47,846 nucleotides of DNA from Acidobacteriota bacterium (lineage in GTDB: Bacteria > Acidobacteriota > Terriglobia > Acidiferrales > UBA7541): assembly GCA_003223215.1 (NCBI GenBank), contig QHYH01000170.1, positions 1 through 47,846 on the forward strand, read 5' to 3'. Positions 26,919-35,471 of the stretch are shown piece by piece (position 1 is the first letter of the stretch; the number at the start of each line of letters is the position of its first letter). A program made the translations under genes and the position numbers. The notes under the pieces were generated by a model. It had not been told where the DNA came from. It did no database searches and worked only from the letters and a program-made list of their open reading frames with translations.

Positions 26919-27933
26919 ATCATTCGCCGTTGTATTGTTCAGAACGATAGTCATTGGATCAGTTCTGTGTCGGCCCGTTCTGGCCGGCGCATTTTCGGAT
27001 GCGCCTGTAGCAACATCCATAAAAATCTCGGAGACATCAGTCATGAACGAAAAGAAATCATCGCCGGTTCACCGCAGCGTGCAGACCCCATCTGGACGTA
27101 TCAGCTACACCGAACAAGGAAGCGGACCGGTCGCGTTATTCGTGCATGGCGTTTTGTTGAACGGCTGTCTCTGGCGGCACCAATTGGAGGATCTGTCTGA
27201 CGTCCGTCGCTGCATAGCCGTCGACTTGCTCGCGCATGGCGACACCGAAATCGCACCGGATCAGGACGTTTCCGTCACGGCAAACGCAAAGATGCTTAAG
27301 GAATTCCTCGATGCCTTGCACATCGATCAAGTCGATCTCGTCGGCAATGATAGCGGCGGCGGCATCGCGCAGATTTTCGCCGCGTTATATCCGGAGCGCG
27401 TTCGCAGTCTCACGCTCACCGATTGCGACACGCACGACAACTGGCCGCCCGAGGCTTTCAAATCTTTCCTCGCTATGGCAGCCGCTGGCGGCTTGCGCGG
27501 GACGCTGGAAACAATGTTGTCTGATAAGGGCGTCTATCGCTCGTCGCAAGCTCTCCGACCGGCGTACGAACATCCGGAGCAACTGAGCGACGACAGCATC
27601 GAAAGGTATTTGCGCCCGCTTGTCAAAACCGAGCAACGCACCCGCGACTTGCAACGCTTCCTCGCCGCCTTTGACAACAAACACACGCTTGCCATCGAAG
27701 CGAAACTTAAAACACTGCAAGCGCCAACGCTCATCGTCTGGGGTACCGACGATGTGTACTTCGACGTGAAATGGTCGCACTGGCTGGCCGAAAACATTCC
27801 TGGCACGCGGCGCCGCGTCGAGTTGCAAGGCGCGAGAATTTTCTTCCCCGAGGAACGCTGGCAGGAGTTCAACAAAGAACTACGCGCTCACTGGCAAATG
27901 GCTCAAAAGACAGCCAGGCAGGTGGCGCCATGA
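26887..27933 (+). CDS. alpha/beta hydrolase with Asp nucleophile, lacking the usual His
   Basis: The full frame gives 348 residues. An N-terminal basic and hydrophobic stretch (SFAVVLFRTIVIGSVL) could be a signal peptide, with a GAGGG Shine-Dalgarno before ATG 26887. The in-frame ATG at 27043 with GGAGA upstream would give a cytosolic form (MNEKKSSPVHR) and is a real alternative. The fold is clear: LFVHGVLLNG, DLLAHGDTE, the nucleophile elbow LVGNDSGGG with Asp at about 155, and LIVWGTDDVYF. The position normally occupied by the catalytic His (G-x-G-H-F) reads GARIFFPEE, so classical dehalogenase or epoxide-hydrolase chemistry is doubtful. The stop overlaps the next start as ATGA. Confidence 0.8.
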   Translation: MAPRQLRGRGKSFAVVLFRTIVIGSVLCRPVLAGAFSDAPVATSIKISETSVMNEKKSSPVHRSVQTPSGRISYTEQGSGPVALFVHGVLLNGCLWRHQLEDLSDVRRCIAVDLLAHGDTEIAPDQDVSVTANAKMLKEFLDALHIDQVDLVGNDSGGGIAQIFAALYPERVRSLTLTDCDTHDNWPPEAFKSFLAMAAAGGLRGTLETMLSDKGVYRSSQALRPAYEHPEQLSDDSIERYLRPLVKTEQRTRDLQRFLAAFDNKHTLAIEAKLKTLQAPTLIVWGTDDVYFDVKWSHWLAENIPGTRRRVELQGARIFFPEERWQEFNKELRAHWQMAQKTARQVAP

Positions 27934-28718
27934 CACTGGCCGCGATGAAAATGACCGATCAGACGCGTAAGGCGGAACACTTCCGGGCGTTGCACATTCC
28001 CGGAACGCCGCTCCTACTCTTCAACATCTGGGATGCGGGCAGCGCCAAGGCCGTCGCCGCCGCTGGTGCGAAAGCGATCGCCACGAGCAGTTGGTCGGTC
28101 GCCAATGCAAACGGCTTCTCCGACGGCGAGCAGATACCGCTAGCATTGGCCATCGAAAATCTGCGCCGGATCGTCCAAGCGACGGCCCTGCCGGTGACGG
28201 TCGATTTGGAAAGCGGCTATGGTGACACGCCGGAAGCCACCGCCGAAACCGTCGGTCTGGCCATCGAAGCAGGTGCCGTAGGCTGTAATCTCGAAGACAG
28301 TTTCCCGGCAAACGGAAAACTCCGCGAGACGGTCAATCAGTGCGAGCGCATTCGAAGCGCTCGACGGACGGCGGATGCAGCGAGTATTTATTTCTTCATC
28401 AACGCCCGTACCGACGTGTTCTTTCAGCGACCACCCGCCGAACACGGCAACGCTATGCTCGAGGACGCCATCGAAAGAGCACACGCGTACGCAGAAGCGG
28501 GTGCCGACGGAATCTTCGTCCCGGGTCTCGTCGATGCCAAACTGATCGCGCGCTTCGCGCAATCGTCCACGCTCCCCGTCAACATCATGGTCGGAGACGG
28601 CCCTTCACCACTGCAAGTACTAGCGGAACAGGGCGTTGCGAGAGTGAGCTATGGCCCCAGCCCTTATCTCACGGCGATGAAAGCGCTGGAAGAACGCGCA
28701 CGCACGGCAAGCGTGTGA
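27930..28718 (+). CDS. isocitrate lyase/PEP mutase superfamily enzyme
   Basis: This is a cytosolic TIM-barrel enzyme of 262 residues of the ICL/PEP-mutase superfamily, a group that cleaves or forms C-C or P-C bonds in 2-oxo acid-like substrates with Mg2+. Motifs: LLLFNIWDAGSAKAVAAAGA, TSSWSVANANGFSDGE, LPVTVDLESGYGDTPEAT (Mg2+-binding acidic loop), VGCNLEDS, INARTDVFF and ADGIFVPGL. The flexible-loop KKCGH motif of isocitrate lyase is absent, so this is a smaller relative such as a carboxyphosphonoenolpyruvate- or oxaloacetate-type enzyme. It is translationally coupled to the preceding hydrolase. Confidence 0.87.
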   Translation: MTLAAMKMTDQTRKAEHFRALHIPGTPLLLFNIWDAGSAKAVAAAGAKAIATSSWSVANANGFSDGEQIPLALAIENLRRIVQATALPVTVDLESGYGDTPEATAETVGLAIEAGAVGCNLEDSFPANGKLRETVNQCERIRSARRTADAASIYFFINARTDVFFQRPPAEHGNAMLEDAIERAHAYAEAGADGIFVPGLVDAKLIARFAQSSTLPVNIMVGDGPSPLQVLAEQGVARVSYGPSPYLTAMKALEERARTASV

Positions 28719-29216
28719 GGCGAACGGGTCCGCAGAAGCGGGTCATGGCGGCGTCCCGAGGAGAATCGGCGGATGGTTCACGCTGGAGTGTATGGCGAAT
28801 CCGTGTCATATACCGCTCGGTCCGATAGTAACTTCCGGTTTTAGGTGAGCAGTGTTATTGTTTTTCAGTTGGATTTTTCTTTCGGGAGGAAGCAGTCCCG
28901 CTTGCGGCTAAGATTTTGGGAGATCAAGCGATGCGGAAAGTGCAATACAAGGAATCCTAGCTCACTAGAGATCTGCCCTCGTGCACCATGTGCAGGTCAC
29001 TCCACAAAACATCAATCGTAAGTAGAGGCGCGAGAATCGGCAGAGATTGGCCGGTAATGCCGACGATACACCCGGAAAGTGCCGGCCGAACGCACTTCTG
29101 CGTAGCGCGTTATGCGGTCATGTGCCTCCCGCCAGATTTTACTTTGATAGGCAGTCTCACGAACAACGCTGGCAGACGCTGAATGTCTGAATCCTCTCGA
29201 TTTCCTCAGTGCTACT
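28719..29216. other. gene-free stretch
   Basis: I see no supported gene. The longest open frame (28988-29182, 64 residues) has no family features. ACTTCCGGTTTTAGGT near 28831 faintly resembles a foldback repeat arm. A promoter for the following gene is expected but not recognisable. Confidence 0.4.
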
Positions 29217-29615
29217 ATGGCAGCAGGGCGAAATGGCATGTCACTCGATTGGAGCCAAAGAGAGTTACGTGAAGGCCTGCGTTGCTTCCATTCCGGCGCA
29301 TTCTTCGAAGCGCACGAGCACTGGGAATCTGTCTGGCTCGTCGCGCAAGAGCCGGAGAAGACCTTTCTGCAAGGGTTGATCCAGGTTGCCGCTTCTTTCC
29401 ACCATTTCCAGCGCGGCAACCTAGCGGGTACCGCTTCGCTGCTCCGCTCAGCCTTACGCCGCCTCGACGTCTACCCAGAAGCCTTTGCTGGAGTCGCAGT
29501 CGCCCCGCTTCGAGCGACGATCCGACTGTGGCTCGACGTCCTTGGAACGCCGACACGCTCCCCCCTGCCGCCTCTTCCGCAGCTCCAGATCGCCAGCACA
29601 GGGTTACTTTCCTAG
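29217..29615 (+). CDS. DUF309 protein
   Basis: This is a small, helical, cytosolic protein of 132 residues matching the DUF309 family. The conserved core FHSGAFFEAHEHWESVW at about residues 25-41 carries the HxHxxW cluster, and KTFLQGLIQVAASFHHFQRG follows. LRSALRRLDVYP completes the helical bundle. The conserved His/Glu positions suggest metal binding but no biochemical function is established. ATG 29217 or ATG 29238 could be the start. It converges with the MocR gene on the opposite strand, with a repeat copy at its 3' end. Confidence 0.75.
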   Translation: MAAGRNGMSLDWSQRELREGLRCFHSGAFFEAHEHWESVWLVAQEPEKTFLQGLIQVAASFHHFQRGNLAGTASLLRSALRRLDVYPEAFAGVAVAPLRATIRLWLDVLGTPTRSPLPPLPQLQIASTGLLS

Positions 29616-29648
29616 AACCCGTTTCTGGCCAACTTCCGGGTTGCCGAC
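29615..29648 (+). repeat. subfamily 2 extragenic repeat, copy J
   Basis: GAACCCGTTTCTGGCCAACT continuing into TCCGGGTTGCCGAC closely matches 39744-39774 (one indel, two mismatches over 31 bases). Its right end, GGGTTGCCGAC, is the right arm of the foldback subfamily 1, which links the two subfamilies. Confidence 0.6.
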
Positions 29649-29710
29649 GATCCACCCACGAAACCCATTACCTAGAATTCGCCCCGTTTTGCGGCCGCTT
29701 GCCTTGTGTG

Positions 29711-31201
29711 CTAAGCACCTAATACTGTCGCCAGAACGTCGACTCCACGGCGTAGCTCAGCCGGAGTACAGCCCGCAAACCCAAGAGCCAAAGCTCCGGG
29801 GTGAGAGTGGCGCTGTGAAAACTGTGAGAGGGCCGTGACTTCCAGACCTCGCGCCCGCGCCCGTTCGGCTACCGCAGTATCCTTTTCGCCTGTCTTCAGC
29901 CACGCTATGGTGCGCATTCCCGAGGCAGCTTTCTGCACTTGCAGCATGCCGCCCAAACGCTGATTCGCAGCGTCGCACAACACTTCCAGGCGTTCTGCGT
30001 AGATTTGCCGCATTTGGCGAACGTGATGACCGAAGTGGCCATCGAGGATGAACTCGGCCAGAATAGCCTGATCCAGTGTTGGCGGATGCCGGTCCGTGAG
30101 CGTGCGGGCAACTGCAAACGGTTCCACTAGAGGTGGGGGCAGCACGAGGAAACCGAGGCGCAACGCGTTAAAAAGCATCTTGGTGAAGGTGCCGACATAA
30201 ATCACGCACCCGGCACGGTCCAGGTTTTGAAGCGCCGCCAGCGGTCGTCCAAAATAACGGTACTCGGAGTCGTAATCGTCCTCAATGACCCACGAGCCTT
30301 CCGTCGTCGCCCAGTTCAGCAGTGACAAGCGCCGCTCCAACGACATCGCAGTTCCCAAGGGGAACTGATTGGCCGGTGTTACGTAAGCAAGCCTGGCCCC
30401 AGATGCGTGGCGCTGTCCCCACTTCACGTCTATCCCCTCGTGGTCCACTGGCACAGGCGTGATTTTTGCCCCGGCTGCCTGGAGCGCACGCAACGCTTCG
30501 GGATAGCCAGGGTCTTCGAGCCAAGCCGAATCGCCGGGGTCAAGAAGCAGCCTGGAGGTCAGATCGAGTGCCTGCTGGGCGCCCGAAGTGACGATGATTT
30601 GCTCAGCGTCGCAACGCACTCCGCGCGCTCCGCCAACGTACTCTGCGATCGCCTTGCGCAGTGGCAAGAATCCCTTCGCGTCTCCCTGACCGTATAGCGA
30701 ACGAGGAGCGCGCCGCAGCACCCTTCCGGCAATGCGCGACCACAGGTTGGTGGGGAAAAGGTCGATGGCCGGTTCCCACGCACGAAAGGCTTTGCCCAGT
30801 GAGTGCGAAGCCGGCAACGGCAACACGTCTTGTGCGCTCAGAAGTCCTCGTTTGGACAAAGTTGCGCGTGTCGTCTGCTTTCGCGTGTCGCCAACCTTTC
30901 TCTTTGTCACGGCAATAGCTTCGTCAGGTATGGTTGGTATGGTCGTCGCCACGAACGCGCCTGCGCCCACTCGCATCTCGACGTAGCCTTCACTTCTAAG
31001 ATGATCAAACGCGGCCACGACCGTGCCGCGCGAGACACCGTGTTGCTTCGCCAGGTTGCGGGATGAGGGCATTCGCGCGGCGGGCCGGAGACGGCGGTCG
31101 AGGATGGCCGCACGCAACTGACCGTACAGCCAGAGCCACCGTTCTTCACCGGCTCGCTGCGGCATCAGCGGCAGATCCTGAAAAATCGGTTTCTTTGCCA
31201 A
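29711..31201 (-). CDS. MocR-type GntR/aminotransferase transcriptional regulator
   Basis: This is a fusion regulator of about 496 residues. A GntR winged helix at the N-terminus (LYGQLRAAILDRRLRPAARM then PSSRNLAKQHGVSRGTVVAA) is joined to a fold-type I aminotransferase-like domain that binds PLP. VTPANQFPLG, the PLP-pyridine Asp in IEDDYDSEYRY, and the Schiff-base Lys in YVGTFTKMLF-NALRLGF are present. Such proteins (PdxR, GabR, TauR, EhuR) sense amino compounds through PLP. The start is taken as TTG 31201 because LAKKPIFQDLPL matches the usual family N-terminus; ATG 31165 is the alternative. The divergent oxidoreductase across the direct-repeat operator is its likely target. Confidence 0.88.
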   Translation of the reverse strand: MAKKPIFQDLPLMPQRAGEERWLWLYGQLRAAILDRRLRPAARMPSSRNLAKQHGVSRGTVVAAFDHLRSEGYVEMRVGAGAFVATTIPTIPDEAIAVTKRKVGDTRKQTTRATLSKRGLLSAQDVLPLPASHSLGKAFRAWEPAIDLFPTNLWSRIAGRVLRRAPRSLYGQGDAKGFLPLRKAIAEYVGGARGVRCDAEQIIVTSGAQQALDLTSRLLLDPGDSAWLEDPGYPEALRALQAAGAKITPVPVDHEGIDVKWGQRHASGARLAYVTPANQFPLGTAMSLERRLSLLNWATTEGSWVIEDDYDSEYRYFGRPLAALQNLDRAGCVIYVGTFTKMLFNALRLGFLVLPPPLVEPFAVARTLTDRHPPTLDQAILAEFILDGHFGHHVRQMRQIYAERLEVLCDAANQRLGGMLQVQKAASGMRTIAWLKTGEKDTAVAERARARGLEVTALSQFSQRHSHPGALALGFAGCTPAELRRGVDVLATVLGA

Positions 31202-31237
31202 ATGCTTGTTCCCAAAAGATGAACTTGGCCGGAAAAG

Positions 31238-31268
31238 TGGACCAGTCGCCTTATCGATTATGGACCAG
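31238..31268. promoter_or_regulatory. putative MocR operator: two TGGACCAG direct repeats
   Basis: TGGACCAG occurs exactly at 31238-31245 and 31261-31268, same orientation, 23 bases start to start (about two helical turns). Direct repeats at such spacing are the known binding mode of MocR dimers. The pair is framed by CTTGGCCGGA at 31224-31233 and its near complement TCCGGCCCAAG at 31277-31287. It lies just upstream of the MocR start, so autoregulation and control of the divergent gene are plausible. Confidence 0.6.
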
Positions 31269-31436
31269 ATGAGCGATCCGGCCCAAGCATCTATCGAGGT
31301 GTAGGCGGGAAATCCAAAGGAGAGAGGAAATGCAATCACGAATCGATTCTCCGAAGGTTGCAGCCGGTAGCGGCAGCAAAAAGGAGCACGGTATGAAGAG
31401 CCAACGGATGTTTATATTGACACAAGGAGGTGACCG

Positions 31437-32354
31437 ATGAAGGCGATTGTGGCGGCGGATCAGGCTGCGGGAATGGCCGGGGTGAAGCTGGTGCAGCGGC
31501 CCGAGCCGCAGGCGGCGATAAACGACGTCGTTGTTCAGATTCATGCGTCGGGATTCACCGGGGATGAGCTGACGTGGCCCTCGACCTGGACCGATCGCGT
31601 CGGCCGTGACCGGACGCCTTCAATCCCCGGACACGAATTGGCCGGAGTGGTCACCACTCTCGGCTATGGCACGACGGGGCTGTCGATCGGACAGCGGGTA
31701 TTCGGCCTCACGGACTGGTATCGCGACGGCACGCTGGCGGAGTATGTGGCCGTCGAGGCACGCAACCTCACACCGCTGCCGGGCGACGTTGACTTCACGG
31801 TGGGCGCGGCCCTCGTGATGCCGGGCCTGACCGCGTGGCAGGGGCTGTTCGAGCACGGCCGCCTTCACGCGGGGCAGAGCGTCCTCGTTCACGGTGCGGC
31901 CGGCGTAGTCGGTTCGATGGCGAGCCAGCTCGCACGTGAGGCCGGCGCATACGTCATCGGCACGGGGCGCGCTGGCGGCCGTCAGACGGCTCTCGACTTC
32001 GGCGCACAGGAGTTCGTCGACCTCGATAACGACGCCCTAGAAGATGTCGGCAAGGTCGATCTGGTTTTCGATGTCCTCGGCGGCGACATCGCGAAGCGGT
32101 CTGCGGGCGTGATTCGCGCCGGAGGAACGCTGGTGACCATCACCGGCCCAACCGAGGCGCGGCCCGCTGACGGCGTGACTATCGATTTCGTCGTCGTACC
32201 CGATCGCGCCCAATTGAGTGAGATCGTCCAGCGGGCCCGGACTGGTCGGCTGCGGACAAACATCGGCAAAGTGGCTGCCCTCGACGATGCCGTCGCCGCC
32301 TTCAACCGGACCGAACGGATCAAGGGAAAGACGATCATCCGCGTTCGTCCGTGA
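31437..32354 (+). CDS. NADP-dependent MDR oxidoreductase (quinone reductase-like)
   Basis: This is a medium-chain reductase of 305 residues. MKAIVAADQAAGMAGVKLVQ begins the GroES-like domain, SIPGHELAGVVTTLGYG and GQRVFGLTDWYRDGTLAEYV follow, and the Rossmann domain has SVLVHGAAGVVGSMASQLAR, the zinc-independent quinone-reductase type. A perfect extended Shine-Dalgarno (AAGGAGGTGA) precedes the ATG, predicting strong translation. It is divergent from the MocR gene across the direct-repeat operator and is the probable regulated target. An in-line hydrolase follows after 81 bases. The substrate is probably a quinone, enone or aldehyde-like electrophile. Confidence 0.87.
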   Translation: MKAIVAADQAAGMAGVKLVQRPEPQAAINDVVVQIHASGFTGDELTWPSTWTDRVGRDRTPSIPGHELAGVVTTLGYGTTGLSIGQRVFGLTDWYRDGTLAEYVAVEARNLTPLPGDVDFTVGAALVMPGLTAWQGLFEHGRLHAGQSVLVHGAAGVVGSMASQLAREAGAYVIGTGRAGGRQTALDFGAQEFVDLDNDALEDVGKVDLVFDVLGGDIAKRSAGVIRAGGTLVTITGPTEARPADGVTIDFVVVPDRAQLSEIVQRARTGRLRTNIGKVAALDDAVAAFNRTERIKGKTIIRVRP

Positions 32355-32401
32355 GGACTCGGGGATTGCTTAACGCTTACGAAGGTGCAATTCACGCGCC
32401 G

Positions 32402-32441
32402 AAGGAGAGTTTATATGTCCAAAAGGAGAGTCTATATGTCG
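32402..32441 (+). repeat. tandem duplication of a Shine-Dalgarno plus start codon
   Basis: AAGGAGAGTTTATATGTC is repeated 21 bases later as AAGGAGAGTCTATATGTC, each with its own ATG in the same frame (32415 and 32436). The second ATG directly precedes the conserved protein. The period is a multiple of three, so initiation at either ATG yields the same protein. Confidence 0.7.
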
Positions 32442-33342
32442 AACAAGATTACGCCGACCGTTTTCTATCGCACGCTTAAAGTGGAGGGGCTGGAAATCTT
32501 CTATCGAGAAGCCGGTCCCCGGGATGCTCCCACCGTTCTGCTCTTGCACGGCTTTCCGTCGTCCTCTCATATGTTCCGCAATCTGATCCCCATGCTTGCG
32601 GATAAATATCATGTCGTTGCCCCAGACTTCCCTGGATATGGCGAAAGCTCAGCACCGTCGGTCAACGATTTCGACTATTCCTTCGAACGGTTAGCGACTG
32701 TGACCGAAAAGTTCACCGAAAAGCTGAATCTTCCTTCCTATGCGCTATACCTCTCGGACATAGGTTCATCAGTTGGTTTCCGGTTAGCTGTCATGCATCC
32801 CGAACGAGTGACCGCTATGATCGTCCAAAACGGTGGCGCTCATGTTGAAGCCCTAAATAAGGAGTTCGCAAAGGGATTATTTGACTATTGGGAAGATCGG
32901 AGCGAAAAGAATGCTCAAGTTCTACTCGACTGGCTTCTGACGATTGAAGGAACCAAGTGGCATTATCTGCATGGTGTCAGCGATCCGTCGAAGATCAGCC
33001 CTGACAATTGGGTGATCGACCAGGCTTATCAGGACCGACCGGGGAACAAGGAAATCCAACTTTCAATCCTCTATAACGCAAAAAGGGGATCTGGATGTCT
33101 TTGCCGACTGGCAGGAATATTTCCGTAAACGACAGCCCTCCATGCTGATCACTTGGGGCAAAAACGATGGAATCTTTACGGTGGAGGGTGCTGAACTCTA
33201 CAAAAGAGATATCCCCAGTTCAGAGCTTCATCTTTTCGACACGGGCCATTTCGCGTTGGAAGAAGAAGTGGATCGGATTGGGTCGTTGATGCATGAGTTT
33301 CTCGACCGCATTCAGAAAACGCGCAAAGCTGCATCCGCCTAA
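32436..33342 (+). pseudogene. alpha/beta hydrolase with Asp nucleophile, frameshifted
   Basis: This hydrolase is paralogous to the intact gene at 36202-37173. Shared features are GLEIFYREAGPRDAPTVLLL, HGFPSSSHMFRNLIP, PDFPGYGESSAPS, the nucleophile region LSDIGSSVGFRLAVMHPERV and the later block [12 protein letters not shown]. The frame breaks at a GGGG run near 33085: deleting one G restores [19 protein letters not shown], which continues into a C-terminus with [10 protein letters not shown] (catalytic His) to 33342. As written the first frame ends early at 33128 without the His. A homopolymer sequencing error is as likely as a true mutation. The duplicated start region lies just upstream. 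Confidence 0.78.
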
Positions 33343-33551
33343 CTTTGACAAGGGTTGCCACGGTTTCTGTTCCAATCGTGGCTGAGACATGCGCACGCAG
33401 AGGAGCTGGGTTTTCGCGATTTCTCCAGCTTGTTCCTGGTGAAGGAGAATCGCAGACAACTGGGAAACTCTGCGTGTTGCATTTCTTTTATAAAGGTCAG
33501 CTTAACATCACGAGTCTTTGCAATGGACGAACGAAGCGAAAGTGGGGTGCA

Positions 33552-33698
33552 ATGCGAAATCTTAAATCTGGCGATCGAATTGAACTGTTCTACGAAGATT
33601 CCCCGGAAGCGACAATTCGCGCGACCGTCAACCGTTTGACGAAGTCGGACCTTACGGTTATCGCAGCACATCACCGAAAGGACAGAAGCGAGGTATAA
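33552..33698 (+). CDS. possible small protein of 48 residues
   Basis: I do not recognise this protein. The frame reads MRNLKSGDRIELFYEDSPEA then TIRATVNRLTKSDLTVIAAH, alternating as expected for a small beta-barrel (SH3 or PilZ-like). It ends two bases before the cupin ATG, which suggests cotranscription. The upstream GGGG is a weak Shine-Dalgarno. The longer open frame upstream of the Met is not protein-like. Confidence 0.35.
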   Translation: MRNLKSGDRIELFYEDSPEATIRATVNRLTKSDLTVIAAHHRKDRSEV

Positions 33699-33699
33699 C

Positions 33700-34086
33700 A
33701 TGAAGAAGTTCATTCTCTCCGTATTTATCTTTACCTTCGGATTTGCCACAGCAATGCATGCCCAGCAAGTGAATACGCTCTTTACGAAACAGCTTCCGGA
33801 AGCACCGGGTAAAGAGATTGAAGTCATTACTGTCAATTACGCCCCAGGAGCCGTCGACGCGATCCACCGGCATGATGCGCATGCGGTTGTCTATGTTCTC
33901 GAAGGGGAAGTTGAGATGCAAGTTCGCGGAGGCACGCTTCAGCGGCTTGGTCCCGGGCAGGTATTTTACGAATCACCTGAAGACGTTCATACCGTAAGCC
34001 GTAACGCGAGTAAGACGAAACCAGCGAAGTTCGTCGTATTTTTTATCAAAAATGAAGGAGCACCGATTCTCACTCCCATTCACTAG
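33700..34086 (+). CDS. exported cupin-domain protein
   Basis: This is a small cupin of 128 residues with a cleavable signal peptide (MKKFILSVFIFTFGFATAMH, cleavage near AMHAQQ), so it is periplasmic or secreted. The single beta-barrel carries the first cupin metal motif IHRHDAHAVVYVLEGEVEMQ (two His plus a Glu) and LGPGQVFYESPEDVHTVSRN with the last metal-binding His. Metal binding (Fe, Mn or Ni) is expected; function could be a dioxygenase, isomerase or stress protein. It begins a plus-strand series with DoxX and an epimerase-like gene. Confidence 0.85.
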   Translation: MKKFILSVFIFTFGFATAMHAQQVNTLFTKQLPEAPGKEIEVITVNYAPGAVDAIHRHDAHAVVYVLEGEVEMQVRGGTLQRLGPGQVFYESPEDVHTVSRNASKTKPAKFVVFFIKNEGAPILTPIH

Positions 34087-34161
34087 CTTACGGACGCGAG
34101 CATCGAATTTCTGCGATGAAACCATTTTGCATAAAGCAATATTCCTTACGTGGAGGCATGT

Positions 34162-34632
34162 ATGAATTCAAAAACCGCGCAACTTAGAGAGAATGGGACA
34201 GAGATTGTCCGTCTGTTCGCACGGTTTGCGCTAGGAGCTTCCTTTCTATCCGCTGTGGCTGATCGTTTTGGCTTGTGGGGGCCATATGGAGCAAAGAACG
34301 TATCCTGGGGAAATTTCGCTCATTTCGTGGAGTACACGGGCGCAGTGACGTCTCTTTTCCCCAGTTCATTGACGGTGTCGTTTGCATGGGCAGCTACCGT
34401 CGCGGAGACCCTCTTTGGGATATTGCTCATCGCAGGCTTCAAAATACGAATGGCCTCCGTCCTCTCCGGTCTTCTCCTTTTGTCATTTGCTATGGGCATG
34501 GCCATAGGTCTTGGCATCAAGACGCCATTCGACTATTCGGTCTTCTCGGCAGCCGCTGCAGCATTCTTACTGGCGTTCTGGGAGCCTGACCGATTCACGT
34601 TGGATAAGCTTCTGAATCGATTACGAAACTGA
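34162..34632 (+). CDS. DoxX-family membrane protein
   Basis: This is a four-helix inner-membrane protein of 156 residues resembling DoxX/DoxD. Helices lie near FARFALGASFLSAVADRFGL, TVSFAWAATVAETLFGILL, MASVLSGLLLLSFAMGMAIG and FSAAAAAFLLAFW. Members are associated with thiol and sulfur redox or respiratory-chain functions and often accompany stress genes. The ATG at 34162 is preferred because GGAGG lies 5 bases upstream; an earlier GTG is in frame. A cupin gene lies 75 bases upstream and an epimerase-like gene 47 bases downstream, so the three may be one operon. Confidence 0.82.
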   Translation: MNSKTAQLRENGTEIVRLFARFALGASFLSAVADRFGLWGPYGAKNVSWGNFAHFVEYTGAVTSLFPSSLTVSFAWAATVAETLFGILLIAGFKIRMASVLSGLLLLSFAMGMAIGLGIKTPFDYSVFSAAAAAFLLAFWEPDRFTLDKLLNRLRN

Positions 34633-34679
34633 GCGGGAGATCCGTTGATCGTACTAATCTACGAGATTGGAGAGGAAAT

Positions 34680-35318
34680 ATGAATATACTTGTTGCCGAT
34701 GCCACGGGCGCTATTGGGCGTCCACTCATTTCTGTTTTGGTATCTGCGCGTCATAACGTTTTTGGAATGACGAGTTCCAAACTAGGTCACCAGACTCTCA
34801 AAGAGGATGGCGCTGAGGGACTCCTTGCGGGCGCACTCGATGCCCCGGCTGTCGACGCCGCGATAAAGAGAGCGCGCCCGGAGGTCGTCATCGACGAGCT
34901 TACTTCCCTGCCGAAACACTACACACCAGACGAGATGCGCGCGGCTGCAGAGCGCGACCATAAATTGGGGCTCGACGGCGGACAGAATGTCTTGAATGCG
35001 GCCCGAGCAGCCGGCGCGCGAAGATACATCATCCAGTCGACCGGATTCTACTATGCACCAGGTCCCGGGCTTGCGCACGAAACAGATCCGCTGGCACTCA
35101 ACGCCTCGCCCGCGATCTCAGCCAACGTTCGGACATATACTCAACTTGAAAATCGCACACTCGGCGCGGAGGATCTGGAAGGAGTCGCTCTTCGTTATGG
35201 ATTCTTTTACGGGCCCGGTACATGGTTCCGGCCAGACGGGGACGCAGCTCATCAGGTGCTGTCTGTTATCAACGGCCAGTGCTCGATGATGCTGCCTCCC
35301 CGAATTAAATCGAACTAG
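34680..35318 (+). pseudogene. NAD-dependent epimerase/dehydratase, C-terminally truncated
   Basis: The extended-SDR fold is clear: MNILVADATGAIGRPLISVL, a Rossmann start with the TGxxGxx-like ATGAIG, then RAAGARRYIIQSTGFYYAPG and LRYGFFYGPGTWFRPDGDAA. Intact relatives continue for roughly 100 residues (an active VWSFVH-type segment and the substrate domain). Here the protein departs after about residue 195 and ends with an unrelated basic tail at 212. The frame is open throughout, so the loss looks like a deletion rather than a single-base error. AGAGGA close to the ATG is the likely Shine-Dalgarno. Confidence 0.7.
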
Positions 35319-35471
35319 CACTCTTCGGTTAACAACTGAATCGGCCCAAAATCTAAATGCCCTATTAGGTGTCGCTTGCAGGAAAATCGGGGCCATTCTT
35401 TCCTCTTTAGTTGCACCCAATCCTGGACCCAGGAGTTATCGCCTCAATGTAGTTCGTGGACAGAGGCTCAG

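Noticed and set aside
28988-29182. Small plus-strand open frame of 64 residues
   Set aside because: It has no Shine-Dalgarno, no recognisable motif, and no supporting context; it is probably chance.
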